Below are positions 29,101 through 36,438 of a stretch of DNA of 64,000 bases, in pieces. Under the pieces are notes generated by a model. It was not told the DNA's origin and made no database searches. It saw only the letters and a list, made by a program, of their open reading frames with translations. Numbering within the stretch: position 1 is the first letter of the stretch; the number at the start of each line of letters is the position of its first letter. The position numbers and the translations under genes are program-made. Origin of the DNA: Flammeovirgaceae bacterium (GTDB lineage Bacteria; Bacteroidota; Bacteroidia; Cytophagales; Cyclobacteriaceae); assembly GCA_021298355.1 (NCBI GenBank), contig JAJTEH010000005.1, positions 1 through 64,000 on the forward strand, written 5' to 3'.

Positions 29101-29473
29101 CAGCATTTGCATCATACTTAATTTCATCGGGGCCATCGGCATAAAAAATAATTCTATCTCCGGTATTTAGCACTCCGTCTTCTTCACCGGTTACCCATAT
29201 GTTTTTCTCTGCTAAATCAACCGGTCTTGCGGAGGCATTGGATTGCGGCAACATACCACCGGGGTTTCCGAATACTTTAATTTTTTTTGGATTAACTCCT
29301 TCCGGATTAATACCTGCACTTCGCAATTGCGCTGGTGTGATGGCATACACACCAGGCTTTGATATAGCTATTTTAATCCAGCGCCCCTCTGCTAATACAG
29401 AATTTTGTGCAAGCGCGCAGGTTGTGCAAACCACCCATATCCAACAACACCAAAACAACTTTACCATTTGCAT
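26105..29473 (-). CDS. porU: T9SS sortase PorU (C25 peptidase family)
   Basis: PorU is the cell-surface cysteine peptidase that removes the C-terminal signal of T9SS cargo and attaches it to lipopolysaccharide. The 1122-residue protein has a signal peptide (VCTTCALAQ). An N-terminal beta domain contains KVFGNPGGMLPQ and GDRIIFYADGPDEI. The C25 domain carries His645 in MNYVGHGNEFLW and Cys678 in LVTATCEFGRHDDP, both catalytic residues. It ends in a T9SS-type C-terminal domain (GCFPNPSNGNTSIF ... LPAGMYYARILL), as known for PorU, which is itself carried to the surface. porV follows six bases after its stop codon. Other T9SS core genes (porK, porL, porM, porN, sprA) are not in the window. Confidence 0.94.
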   Translation of the reverse strand: MQMVKLFWCCWIWVVCTTCALAQNSVLAEGRWIKIAISKPGVYAITPAQLRSAGINPEGVNPKKIKVFGNPGGMLPQSNASARPVDLAEKNIWVTGEEDGVLNTGDRIIFYADGPDEIKYDANADFLNYTQNLYTRQNFCFLTVDGKDGKRINTAANPEASITYTTFTDVHHYESSLYNLVRSGRTWLGERMTNGNSFTYTISWSGIAGDAPAKVKVSVANAANSVATFTTKINGTESLVQNVTGIGTGRYDFKFVPSTNTRASTGTTLGLTSAASQQITVSYTQSGGSSGSGYIDYITLNAKRTLSVYGTQTIFRVPESRLQNAVSYSLTSLPAGTTIWDVTETGQEKIHVLQNNSFSALPEGNVKTYIAFSAFESPVSLNQIPNQNIRSTTPPALAIVTHADFLNDAQRLQTHRNASGEITLTVFLQEQIFNEFSGGRPDVTAIRDFARHMHKTSPTGFHYLLLFGKGTFDYLNVLKKNNNKVLTYESRNSFAPLETYSSDDYFALLEDTEGVWNECFGCDETLDIGVGRFSVTTPAEAKAIVDKIIEYETNTTKRGLWQSRITFVADDGNIDDGFSMRHQRDANDLANLVETTSGTVFTSEKIFIGSYPKVIRPSGQTAPAVTVALKNALEEGTLVMNYVGHGNEFLWADERVLDEQLLVDTRNETLPFLVTATCEFGRHDDPDITSVAELFHHRERYGAIGLVTTSRPVFSQSNFELNTSFYEAFLARNAGSFQRLGDIFKQTKNNSTSGVSNRNFSLLGDPSMKLNFPELPIEITEVKSNTSATKIEAFSTVTISGRVTTPDGNSTAENFNGIAEVIVFDKAQIFRTLPNPVNTITYPQWSNRIFSGKASVKNGEFSVSFVTPGTINYTNGNGRIHVFASSENQTAAGVSAVVVGGSGLAEKDENNGPIMEVFMHDTTFINGGLVSPDTRLFAKVSDENGINISGFGIGNDLIAILDGEEIFELKNYYQAKTDTYKHGIIDFPLKNLAEGPHTIEVMAWDVFGNPGKASVSFTVTNKNEFIVTEAGCFPNPSNGNTSIFVRHNAAGEALAAQVTLYSANGTSYQIASSIKENVLTQSTLITLEAEDLPAGMYYARILLRSLSTSRSTEATAKLVIVK

Positions 29474-29486
29474 GCGGTAGCAATCT

Positions 29487-30176
29487 TTAAATCTTCTTTT
29501 TAAGTATTTTATCTGAGATTAACGAAATCAGCACATAGGCTAGTATGATAAAAACAAGCGCTCCTGCTTTAAATACTATAAGTAGTAATCCGGAAAGCGC
29601 TAAAAAAGTAAACCTAAGCTGGTTGTCTTTCCATCGGTAAGAGGTAAACTTTAAGGCAAAAAGATTTACTTCTGCAATTAACCATAAACTGGTTACGATG
29701 GTAATGGCCAAGAGCACAGCCGGATCAAACACATAGGCTTGCAAACTTTCTGGCAAAAAGGGGAGGGCTGTTATAAAAAGGGCATTTGCCGGAGTAGGTA
29801 CGCCAATAAAACTTGTAGTCTGGCGAGTGTCAAGGTTAAACTTTGCAAGACGAATTCCAGAAAATACTGCTATTGAAATGGAAATAAAAGGCAGTGCGGC
29901 AAAAGTGCTGTGGTTATCGAGTAAAATAAACATTTGAACTGCCGGTAGTACTCCAAAACTAACCATATCAGCCAGAGAATCTAACTCTTTACCAATTGCA
30001 CTGGAAACGGTAAGCATTCTTGCAACAAAACCGTCCAGAAAGTCGAATACACAGCCTATCCAAACAAACCAGGCGGCAGCTACGGGCTCACCCGATAACA
30101 CTAGAATTATGCCGGCACAGCCTGTAGCCAGGTTAAGGCATGTTAACGTATTGGGTATATGTTGAGTAAGTTTCAT
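29487..30176 (-). CDS. pssA: CDP-diacylglycerol-serine O-phosphatidyltransferase
   Basis: PssA makes phosphatidylserine, the precursor of phosphatidylethanolamine, from CDP-diacylglycerol and serine. The ATG at 30176 is preferred and overlaps the stop of the upstream hydrolase gene by four bases (ATGA). The 229-residue membrane protein has the CDP-alcohol phosphotransferase motif D-G-x2-A-R-x8-G-x3-D-x3-D, seen as DGFVARMLTVSSAIGKELDS with the last Asp in LADM (about residues 46-67). Six or so hydrophobic helices follow. It is in the same direction as porU and 13 bases upstream of it, so it may be co-transcribed with the T9SS genes. A phosphatidylserine decarboxylase gene is not present. Confidence 0.92.
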   Translation of the reverse strand: MKLTQHIPNTLTCLNLATGCAGIILVLSGEPVAAAWFVWIGCVFDFLDGFVARMLTVSSAIGKELDSLADMVSFGVLPAVQMFILLDNHSTFAALPFISISIAVFSGIRLAKFNLDTRQTTSFIGVPTPANALFITALPFLPESLQAYVFDPAVLLAITIVTSLWLIAEVNLFALKFTSYRWKDNQLRFTFLALSGLLLIVFKAGALVFIILAYVLISLISDKILKKKI

Positions 30177-30820
30177 CGGGCAAGCGCGCAAAATGGATTG
30201 TATTGTTTTTCGTAACCAATGGTGGTTTCCGGACCATGGCCGGGATATACGGTAACAGAATCCGGTAATGTAAAAAGTTTGTTGTAGATGCTGGCTATGA
30301 GTGTTTCAAAATTTCCTCCGGGTAAATCGGTACGGCCTATGCTTTCTCTAAACAAAACATCGCCTGCAATAAGGGTATGGCTATCTTTAAAGTAAAAGGC
30401 TACATGCCCAGGACTGTGCCCAGGAACAGCTAAAATCGAGGCATGTTCTTTTCCTACGGATATTTCATGCCCGGCTATTAAATAGCCGTAAGGTTCTGCC
30501 GGCTGATAAAGATGAAAGCCATACATAGGTGCATATACTTTTACAGACTGTAATACCTGTTTCTCGTTTTCCGGAATTAAAAACGGAATCTGATAAGTTT
30601 GGCTGAGTTTCCAGGCACCAAGCACATGGTCTACATGGCAATGTGTTGCCACTATTTGAGTAAGCGAAATCTGTTGTGAAGCAATAAACGCATCAAACAG
30701 TTCAAATTCATCTTTTTCGTAAAATCCCGGATCTACCACTATTCCTTGTTTGGTGTCATCCCAAATCAAATACGTGTTTTCTGCAAATGCTTGGCAGGTA
30801 AAAACCTTGAGGTGTATCAT
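30173..30820 (-). CDS. Metallo-beta-lactamase-fold hydrolase (glyoxalase II-like)
   Basis: The ATG at 30820 (MIHLKVFTCQAFAENTYL) is chosen over an upstream in-frame codon. The 215-residue protein has the metal-binding THCHVDHVLGAW (HxHxDH), later His in AVPGHSPGHVAFYF, Asp in LIAGDVLF, and the final YPGHGPETTIGYEK. This pattern is that of small hydroxyacylglutathione-hydrolase-like proteins, whose natural substrates are mostly unproved; the Bacteroidota use bacillithiol rather than glutathione in many cases. It is cytoplasmic. It overlaps pssA by four bases, and its promoter region is shared with the divergent FAD oxidoreductase gene. Confidence 0.85.
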   Translation of the reverse strand: MIHLKVFTCQAFAENTYLIWDDTKQGIVVDPGFYEKDEFELFDAFIASQQISLTQIVATHCHVDHVLGAWKLSQTYQIPFLIPENEKQVLQSVKVYAPMYGFHLYQPAEPYGYLIAGHEISVGKEHASILAVPGHSPGHVAFYFKDSHTLIAGDVLFRESIGRTDLPGGNFETLIASIYNKLFTLPDSVTVYPGHGPETTIGYEKQYNPFCALAR

Positions 30821-30828
30821 AAATCTAT

Positions 30829-30872
30829 GCAAGGTAGGCATTGCACAAGTTTTTGCAATGCATTAACCTTGC
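30829..30872. promoter_or_regulatory. Dyad-symmetric divergent promoter region
   Basis: Two nested inverted repeats occupy the 58-base gap between divergent genes: outer arms GCAAGGT (30829-30835) and ACCTTGC (30866-30872), inner arms GCATTGC (30838-30844) and GCAATGC (30855-30861). Each arm set supplies promoter elements for one direction. The plus strand has TTG (30841-30843), 20 bases, then TAACCTTG (30864-30871). The minus strand has TTG, 19 bases, then TACCTTGC. The dyad could simply be two overlapping promoters or may also bind a regulator. Confidence 0.5.
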
Positions 30873-30878
30873 TTGTAA

Positions 30879-31967
30879 ATGGATAACTACGACTACATAG
30901 TAGTGGGCGGAGGGTTGGCAGGTTGCTGTCTGGCCTGGGAGTTGCACTTTCAAAATAAGAACGTGGCTGTTATAGCCGATGCCGAAAACAACAGCACACT
31001 CGTTGCCGCGGGTTTGTTTAACCCGATTACGGGCAAAATGCTAAGTAAAACATGGCAAGCCGAAAAGCTTTTCGCAACTCTTCACGAATTTTACAGGAAG
31101 ATAGAAGAGCAAACTGGTTCAGATTTTTTTATTGAACTTCCGATCTATCGCCCGTTTATTTCTATTGAAGAACAAAACAATTGGATGGCGCTGTCTGAAA
31201 ACCCCGGACTACAAAACTTTATCGAAAAAGTTTTTATCCGGCCAAGCGGTTTCGAAGCAGTTCTCGATCCATTTGGAGGTATTGTTGTAAAGCAAGCAGG
31301 ATTTATAAGAACAGATATATTTGTTGAAGCAACTAAAGAATATTTTAAGAAAAAGGGGAAGTGGAAAACTGAAAAAGTAAACTATAACGATTTTATATTT
31401 TCAGAAACAAAAGAACAGGTAGCTTACAGGCATAGCAGTGCCGAAAAAATTATTTTTTGCGAGGGAGTTTCCAGCTTACAAAATCCATGGTTTAGCTGGG
31501 TTCCCGTTCGGCCTTTAAAAGGCGAAACCTTAACTGTAGAAACCACCCTATCAAAAGAAATTATTTTAAACAGAGGTGTTTATGCTGTACCACAAATGGC
31601 AACGGATACATTTAAAATCGGTGCAACTTACGACCACCAAATGGAAAACCAAGGCATTACAGAAAAAGCAAAAAACGAACTTCTTCAAAAATGGGAGATG
31701 ATTCACAACAAACCAACCAAAGTGTTAAGCCAGCAATGGGGAATAAGGCCAACCAGCCCAGACAGAAAACCAATACTTGGTTTACATCCGGAATTTAAAA
31801 CAATTGGTATACTAAATGGGTTAGGAACAAAAGGTGTAAGTCTGGCTCCATTTGCAGCAAAAGTTCTGGTAGAATTTCTTAACGGAAAACAACCCGACCA
31901 AACATACCAGACCTTATCTTTAAATCGTTATTATTCTCTATATTGGAAGTCTGTAAATAAGGCATGA
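30879..31967 (+). CDS. FAD-dependent oxidoreductase of the DAO family
   Basis: The 362-residue protein begins with a Rossmann FAD-binding motif (YIVVGGGLAGCCLAWEL, residues 6-22) and has the DAO-family C-terminal RPLKGETLTV and WGIRPTSPDRKPILGLHPEFK, then the LNGLGTKGVSLAPFAAKVL sequence that closes the FAD site. The family includes glycine oxidase, D-amino-acid dehydrogenases and the C-terminal half of MnmC. The substrate here is not deducible. It is cytoplasmic, with no signal or membrane helix. Its stop overlaps the start of the next gene by four bases (ATGA), which ties it to the propeller/barrel gene in one transcript. The ATG follows the -7 element by seven bases. Confidence 0.82.
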   Translation: MDNYDYIVVGGGLAGCCLAWELHFQNKNVAVIADAENNSTLVAAGLFNPITGKMLSKTWQAEKLFATLHEFYRKIEEQTGSDFFIELPIYRPFISIEEQNNWMALSENPGLQNFIEKVFIRPSGFEAVLDPFGGIVVKQAGFIRTDIFVEATKEYFKKKGKWKTEKVNYNDFIFSETKEQVAYRHSSAEKIIFCEGVSSLQNPWFSWVPVRPLKGETLTVETTLSKEIILNRGVYAVPQMATDTFKIGATYDHQMENQGITEKAKNELLQKWEMIHNKPTKVLSQQWGIRPTSPDRKPILGLHPEFKTIGILNGLGTKGVSLAPFAAKVLVEFLNGKQPDQTYQTLSLNRYYSLYWKSVNKA

Positions 31968-34900
31968 ATAAATTTGCTCTTTTAACACTCGCTATAATTT
32001 TCGTAACAGCAAACACCCCCTTGAAGGCGCAGCAAGCCCGCGAAGCATTTGGTAAAAATCGTTTCCAGTTTCGCCAGTTTAATTGGGAATACCTGAGTGG
32101 CGAAAATTTTGATGTTTATTACTACGATAGCAGAAAAGGAAACGCCAGCGAAACTCTTACTTTTCTGGAAGGAGAGTTTGATAGAATAACAGACCTTATA
32201 GGTTTTCCGCCCTATTTTAAAACCAAAGTTTTTATTTACAACTCACTAAGCGATTTACGCCAAAGCAACGTAGGGTTAAACAGAGCCACCATGCAGGTGG
32301 GTGGCGAAACAGAATTTATCAGACCCTATGTAGAAGTGGCCTACACCGGAACATCGGTTAGTTTTAAAGAAGAATTACTGTTAAAAATTTCGGAATTATT
32401 GGTAAACGAAATGATGTATGGAGGTAATTTAAAAGATGCCTTTCAAAATAGTTTTCTCTTAAATTTACCCGAGTGGTTTGTGCAAGGTGCTATACACTAC
32501 GCTGCAAAAGGTTGGAGTAGCGAAATGGACGACTACGCACGCGAACTCGTTTTAAAGAAAAACCCCAGCCGGTTTTCGAGATTAACCGGAAAAGAAGCCG
32601 CACTCGCAGGCCAATCTTTCTGGAATTATATAGCCGAACGATATGGTAAAAGCAGTATACATAATGTATTAAACTACACACGTGTTACCCGCAACGAAGA
32701 AAAAAGCCTTCAAATAACATTAGGCGTATCGTACAAAAAATTACTAGCCGATTGGGAAAACTATTACAAACAAATGGCAGCTCAGGTAAACGATAACTAT
32801 CAGTTGCCCGCAAAGGAAAACCTGCTCACTAAAAAAACCGACCAAACGCTTAGCTATACTGCCGCCAAACTTAGCCCCGATGGACGATACCTTGCGTTCT
32901 CTAAAAACGACAGAGGAAGTTTTGTCGTAATCATACGATCATTAGAAACCGGAAAAGAAAAAACAATTTTACGTGGAGGTACGAAAGTAATCAGCCAGGA
33001 AGTAGACTTTTCTATTCCGTTAATTGCCTGGGCCGATGCAAACAACCTAGGAGTAATTGGCCAAAAACAAGGCAATTATTGGTTTTGGTTGTACGATCTT
33101 ACTACCAACACAAAACTACCCCGGCCACTGGAAAAGTTTAACAACATTCGCAGTATAAGCTTTAGTAACAACGGACGTTTGGCTGTTTTAAGTGCCGATT
33201 ACGAAGGAAAAAACGATTTATTCTTAATCAGCACAAGAAGAGACAGAACCCGAAGACTCACTAACGATTCTTTCGATGATCTTGACCCAGCTTTTATACC
33301 AGGTTCTAATAAAATTGTTTTCGCATCAAATAGAAAAACGGATACACTTAAAACAGGAGCGCGCATACCCCTGCATGAACTTACCCAATACACCAACCTG
33401 TACATCTATGATTTAGACAGCACCAAAACAGTGCTTAAACGCGTAACAAATACCCTTAGCCACGATTTTGCCCCAAAAGCAATTAATGACGATACATTTT
33501 ATTATCTGAGCGATCAGCGAGGGATTATTAACCTTTTTAAGTTCAGTCTATCCGCAGGCATATACACCCAGGTTACAAATTTCAGAACAAGCATAATCAG
33601 CTACGATTTAAATGCAGACGGTAACTTTCTAAGTATAGTAACCTCTCGAAAACTAGAAGAATCAATTTATATCGACAAAAATTTTGATGCCACCCGCCAA
33701 GTTTTTACACCATCCACCAAACGAAAAGAATTGTTACAAGCCAGAGTAATACGAGAGAAAAAAAATCAGGTGCAAGAATCTGGCAGGAAGAAAAGTTTGA
33801 AAGAACTCCTGAACGAACGGATGCAGGCAGCACAAGATAGTTTAAAGAAAGAAAAAGCCTCAGTTAACCAAAGCAATGGTAAAGATTCACTAAAAATATC
33901 CGCAGCCGACACCATTAAAACCATAGTCAAAACAGTTGTTCCACCAAAAGATAATAACTTAAATACCGATAACTATACTTTCGAAGATGAGGTAGCCCAA
34001 CAACCCAAACCAACAGAAAGTTTTTTAAACCGTTTTGCAAAGGCTAAAGCAAAAGATAAAATTACCGGTCCGTTTCCTTACGATCCTAAGTTTAGCGCAA
34101 GTAATCTGGTAACATCAGTTGTAATAGATCCGCTTCGGGGTTTTGGTTTTCTGTTAGAAACCCAAATGAACGACATGCTGGAAAACTACAGATTGTACGG
34201 AGGGCTTATGACAACCCTCGATTTTTCTCAACGCTCTGGCGATGTATACGGAGAGTTTCAATGGCTACCTCGTTATCTCGATTTTTCGGTTCGATACGAT
34301 AGAAAAAGCATAGAATGGGAAACCCCCAACAATTCCGATAATATAGATCCTGATAACTATCGCTATTCGCTCGATCGAATTGAGTTGGGTGCCATGCTAC
34401 CCATAAGCGACAGGGCAAGAATTGCTGTGAAGCCCTTTGGCAGCGTAGCACGGTCCATTAATATTGGTTCAGAAAATTTTGGTTTACCACCCGATGTTAA
34501 TCCTACCAACAATACATATTTAGGCATAAAGGCCGAGTTCGTTTACGATAACTCCATAATCGGGGGAAACAATTTTGTTGAAGGAACGCGAGGAAAAATC
34601 TCTTTCATTCATCACGAAAACCTGAATAACAATCAACTCAGTTTTAGTCAGGCATCAATAGATGTAAGGCATTATCAAAGAATCTACAAAGAAATAATTT
34701 TTGCTGTTCGCGGTTTTGCCGGATCGTTTTTTGGTAATGCTCCAAAACAATACTTGTTAGGAGGTATGGATAACTGGATAGGCAACAGAAGAAGAACAAC
34801 CGGAACAGACTCAGAAGGAAAACCAAATCCATTAGGAGTTCAACGCGAAAACCAGGATCTTTTGTTTGCCGAAATTATAACCAACCTACGCGGATTTAAC

Positions 34901-35278
34901 TATGGCACTCTCTTCGGAAATAACGTAATAGTTGGAAATGCAGAATTGCGTGTTCCTTTTGTAAAAGTATTAAGCAACAGCCCCATTAGCTCCTCGTTCT
35001 TACGCAACCTCCAGTTTACATCTTTTTACGACATCGGCACCAGTTGGACTGGCCCACCACCGTTTACCTCGGATCGAAGTGTTAGTTACAATGTAATCAA
35101 CCAACCTCCCTTTAAAATAGAAGTAAAAAATTATTTAAACCCTTGGTTATTTAGCTACGGTGTTGGAATGAGATCAGTAGTATTAGGCTATTATTTAAAG
35201 TTAGATGTGGCATGGCCTGTAGAAAATTTTGAACGCAAAGATCCACGTTTCCTCTTTACACTCGGATACGATTTCTAA
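31964..35278 (+). CDS. TolB-like propeller fused to an Omp85-like outer-membrane barrel (1104 aa)
   Basis: A signal peptide (to about residue 22, LKAQ) leads into an N-terminal domain of about 250 residues that resembles a degenerate metallopeptidase-like fold (FDVYYYDSRKG, WFVQGAIHYAAKGW; no HExxH). A PD40/TolB-type beta-propeller follows over about residues 290-560 (LSPDGRYLAFSKNDRGS, DLFLISTRRDRTRRLTNDSF). Next comes a charged linker rich in Lys and Gln (about 590-690), then a barrel of about 400 residues with Omp85-like strands (VVIDPLRGFGFLLETQMND, VGNAELRVPFVKVL, FYDIGTSWTGPP, GVGMRSVVLGYYLKLDVAWP) ending in the aromatic FTLGYDF expected for barrel assembly. The function is unknown; it is an outer-membrane protein. 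Similar fusions are known from Bacteroidota genomes but not characterised as far as I know. Confidence 0.8.
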   Translation: MNKFALLTLAIIFVTANTPLKAQQAREAFGKNRFQFRQFNWEYLSGENFDVYYYDSRKGNASETLTFLEGEFDRITDLIGFPPYFKTKVFIYNSLSDLRQSNVGLNRATMQVGGETEFIRPYVEVAYTGTSVSFKEELLLKISELLVNEMMYGGNLKDAFQNSFLLNLPEWFVQGAIHYAAKGWSSEMDDYARELVLKKNPSRFSRLTGKEAALAGQSFWNYIAERYGKSSIHNVLNYTRVTRNEEKSLQITLGVSYKKLLADWENYYKQMAAQVNDNYQLPAKENLLTKKTDQTLSYTAAKLSPDGRYLAFSKNDRGSFVVIIRSLETGKEKTILRGGTKVISQEVDFSIPLIAWADANNLGVIGQKQGNYWFWLYDLTTNTKLPRPLEKFNNIRSISFSNNGRLAVLSADYEGKNDLFLISTRRDRTRRLTNDSFDDLDPAFIPGSNKIVFASNRKTDTLKTGARIPLHELTQYTNLYIYDLDSTKTVLKRVTNTLSHDFAPKAINDDTFYYLSDQRGIINLFKFSLSAGIYTQVTNFRTSIISYDLNADGNFLSIVTSRKLEESIYIDKNFDATRQVFTPSTKRKELLQARVIREKKNQVQESGRKKSLKELLNERMQAAQDSLKKEKASVNQSNGKDSLKISAADTIKTIVKTVVPPKDNNLNTDNYTFEDEVAQQPKPTESFLNRFAKAKAKDKITGPFPYDPKFSASNLVTSVVIDPLRGFGFLLETQMNDMLENYRLYGGLMTTLDFSQRSGDVYGEFQWLPRYLDFSVRYDRKSIEWETPNNSDNIDPDNYRYSLDRIELGAMLPISDRARIAVKPFGSVARSINIGSENFGLPPDVNPTNNTYLGIKAEFVYDNSIIGGNNFVEGTRGKISFIHHENLNNNQLSFSQASIDVRHYQRIYKEIIFAVRGFAGSFFGNAPKQYLLGGMDNWIGNRRRTTGTDSEGKPNPLGVQRENQDLLFAEIITNLRGFNYGTLFGNNVIVGNAELRVPFVKVLSNSPISSSFLRNLQFTSFYDIGTSWTGPPPFTSDRSVSYNVINQPPFKIEVKNYLNPWLFSYGVGMRSVVLGYYLKLDVAWPVENFERKDPRFLFTLGYDF

Positions 35279-35316
35279 CTTCTTAAATGTTTATCTTGCG
35301 TGCATAACGCAACACT

Positions 35317-36195
35317 ATGGTAAAATCCATGACGGGTTTTGGGCAGGCCACCAAAGAAACACCAGAACTAACTGTACAAGCCGAAGTACGAAGCTTAAAT
35401 TCTAAGTTTTTAGATTTAAACTTACGTTTGCCAAAATCTTTGGCAGATAAAGAAATAGAAATACGCACAATAATTTCCGATAAGTTAGAGCGGGGTAAAG
35501 TGAGTGTAAGCATAGAATTCCAAAAGAATGTGGTAGGAAAAACACCAGTTCAGATAAATCAGGAATTGTTTAAGACCTATTACCAAGAACTTGCTCAACT
35601 AGCCTCGGCAGTGCATGTTCATGATGCCAATCTCTTTGCTCTCGCACTCAATCTTCCGGAAGTACTCGAAAACAAAACACGCGAAGAAATAAACGAGCAA
35701 GAGTGGGCGCTATGTAAAGAAATCCTGAACAAGGCTTTAAGCGGATGCGAGCAACACAGGCAAGATGAAGGAAATGTACTTCATCAAAAATTTGAAGATT
35801 ACATAAATAAAATAAGAATAGCCTTACAAAATGTACAACAACTCGATCCAAAAAGAGTAACACGTATACGCGAAAAGTTAAAAGGCAACGTGGTTTCTTT
35901 TTTTGGTGAAGAAGGTTTTGACAAAAACAGGTTAGAGCAAGAAATTATATTCTATATAGAAAAGTTAGATATTCAGGAAGAAATTGTAAGGTTAGACACA
36001 CACCTTAATTATTTTAACCAAATACTTAACGAAAAAAATTCTAATGGAAAAAAACTAGCCTTTATTGCACAAGAAATTGGTAGAGAAATAAACACCATCG
36101 GAAGTAAAAGTAATGATGCAGAAATGCAAAAAGAAGTAGTGATAATGAAAGAAGAATTAGAAAAAATTAAAGAACAACTAAACAACATCGTGTAA
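35317..36195 (+). CDS. YicC/YloC-family endoribonuclease
   Basis: The 292-residue protein starts with the family hallmark MVKSMTGFGQATKE and ends in the conserved DUF1732 region (EEIVRLDTHLNYFNQIL, GKKLAFIAQEIGREINTIGSKSND). E. coli YicC has been shown to be an endoribonuclease that acts on the small RNA RyhB; the Bacteroidota targets are not known. It is cytoplasmic. A possible -7 element TATCTTGC lies at 35292-35299, 17 bases before the ATG, so it may have its own promoter. The CDGSH gene begins one base after its stop, so the two are co-transcribed. Confidence 0.92.
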   Translation: MVKSMTGFGQATKETPELTVQAEVRSLNSKFLDLNLRLPKSLADKEIEIRTIISDKLERGKVSVSIEFQKNVVGKTPVQINQELFKTYYQELAQLASAVHVHDANLFALALNLPEVLENKTREEINEQEWALCKEILNKALSGCEQHRQDEGNVLHQKFEDYINKIRIALQNVQQLDPKRVTRIREKLKGNVVSFFGEEGFDKNRLEQEIIFYIEKLDIQEEIVRLDTHLNYFNQILNEKNSNGKKLAFIAQEIGREINTIGSKSNDAEMQKEVVIMKEELEKIKEQLNNIV

Positions 36196-36196
36196 T

Positions 36197-36421
36197 ATGC
36201 CTGCAACTAAAATTACCATTAATTCAAACGGATCTGTTAAAGTAGAAGGTGAAATCGAAATTGTAGATAGCACAGGGGCAGCCTATAACCTACAGGGGCG
36301 AAATGTTATTTCGCTATGCCGGTGTGGTTTATCGGCAAATAAACCATTTTGCGATGGCGCACACAAAGGTAAATTCGAGCATCATGCTGTAGCTTTCGAA
36401 TTACCTCCTAAAAAAGCTTAG
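36197..36421 (+). CDS. CDGSH iron-sulfur domain protein
   Basis: This 74-residue protein has the CDGSH-type 2Fe-2S site: CRCGLSANKPFCDGAHKG (Cys at about 42, 44 and 53, His at 57). Three Cys and one His ligate a redox-active cluster in this family. The N-terminal half is a small beta segment (INSNGSVKVEGEIEIVD). Bacterial members are small cytoplasmic proteins thought to act in iron, sulfur or redox balance. It is directly downstream of yicC with one base between them. The next gene is convergent, ending 17 bases away, and two copies of AAGCTT in this gap could form a weak hairpin. Confidence 0.9.
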   Translation: MPATKITINSNGSVKVEGEIEIVDSTGAAYNLQGRNVISLCRCGLSANKPFCDGAHKGKFEHHAVAFELPPKKA

Positions 36422-36438
36422 GTACACGAAGCTTAGGC

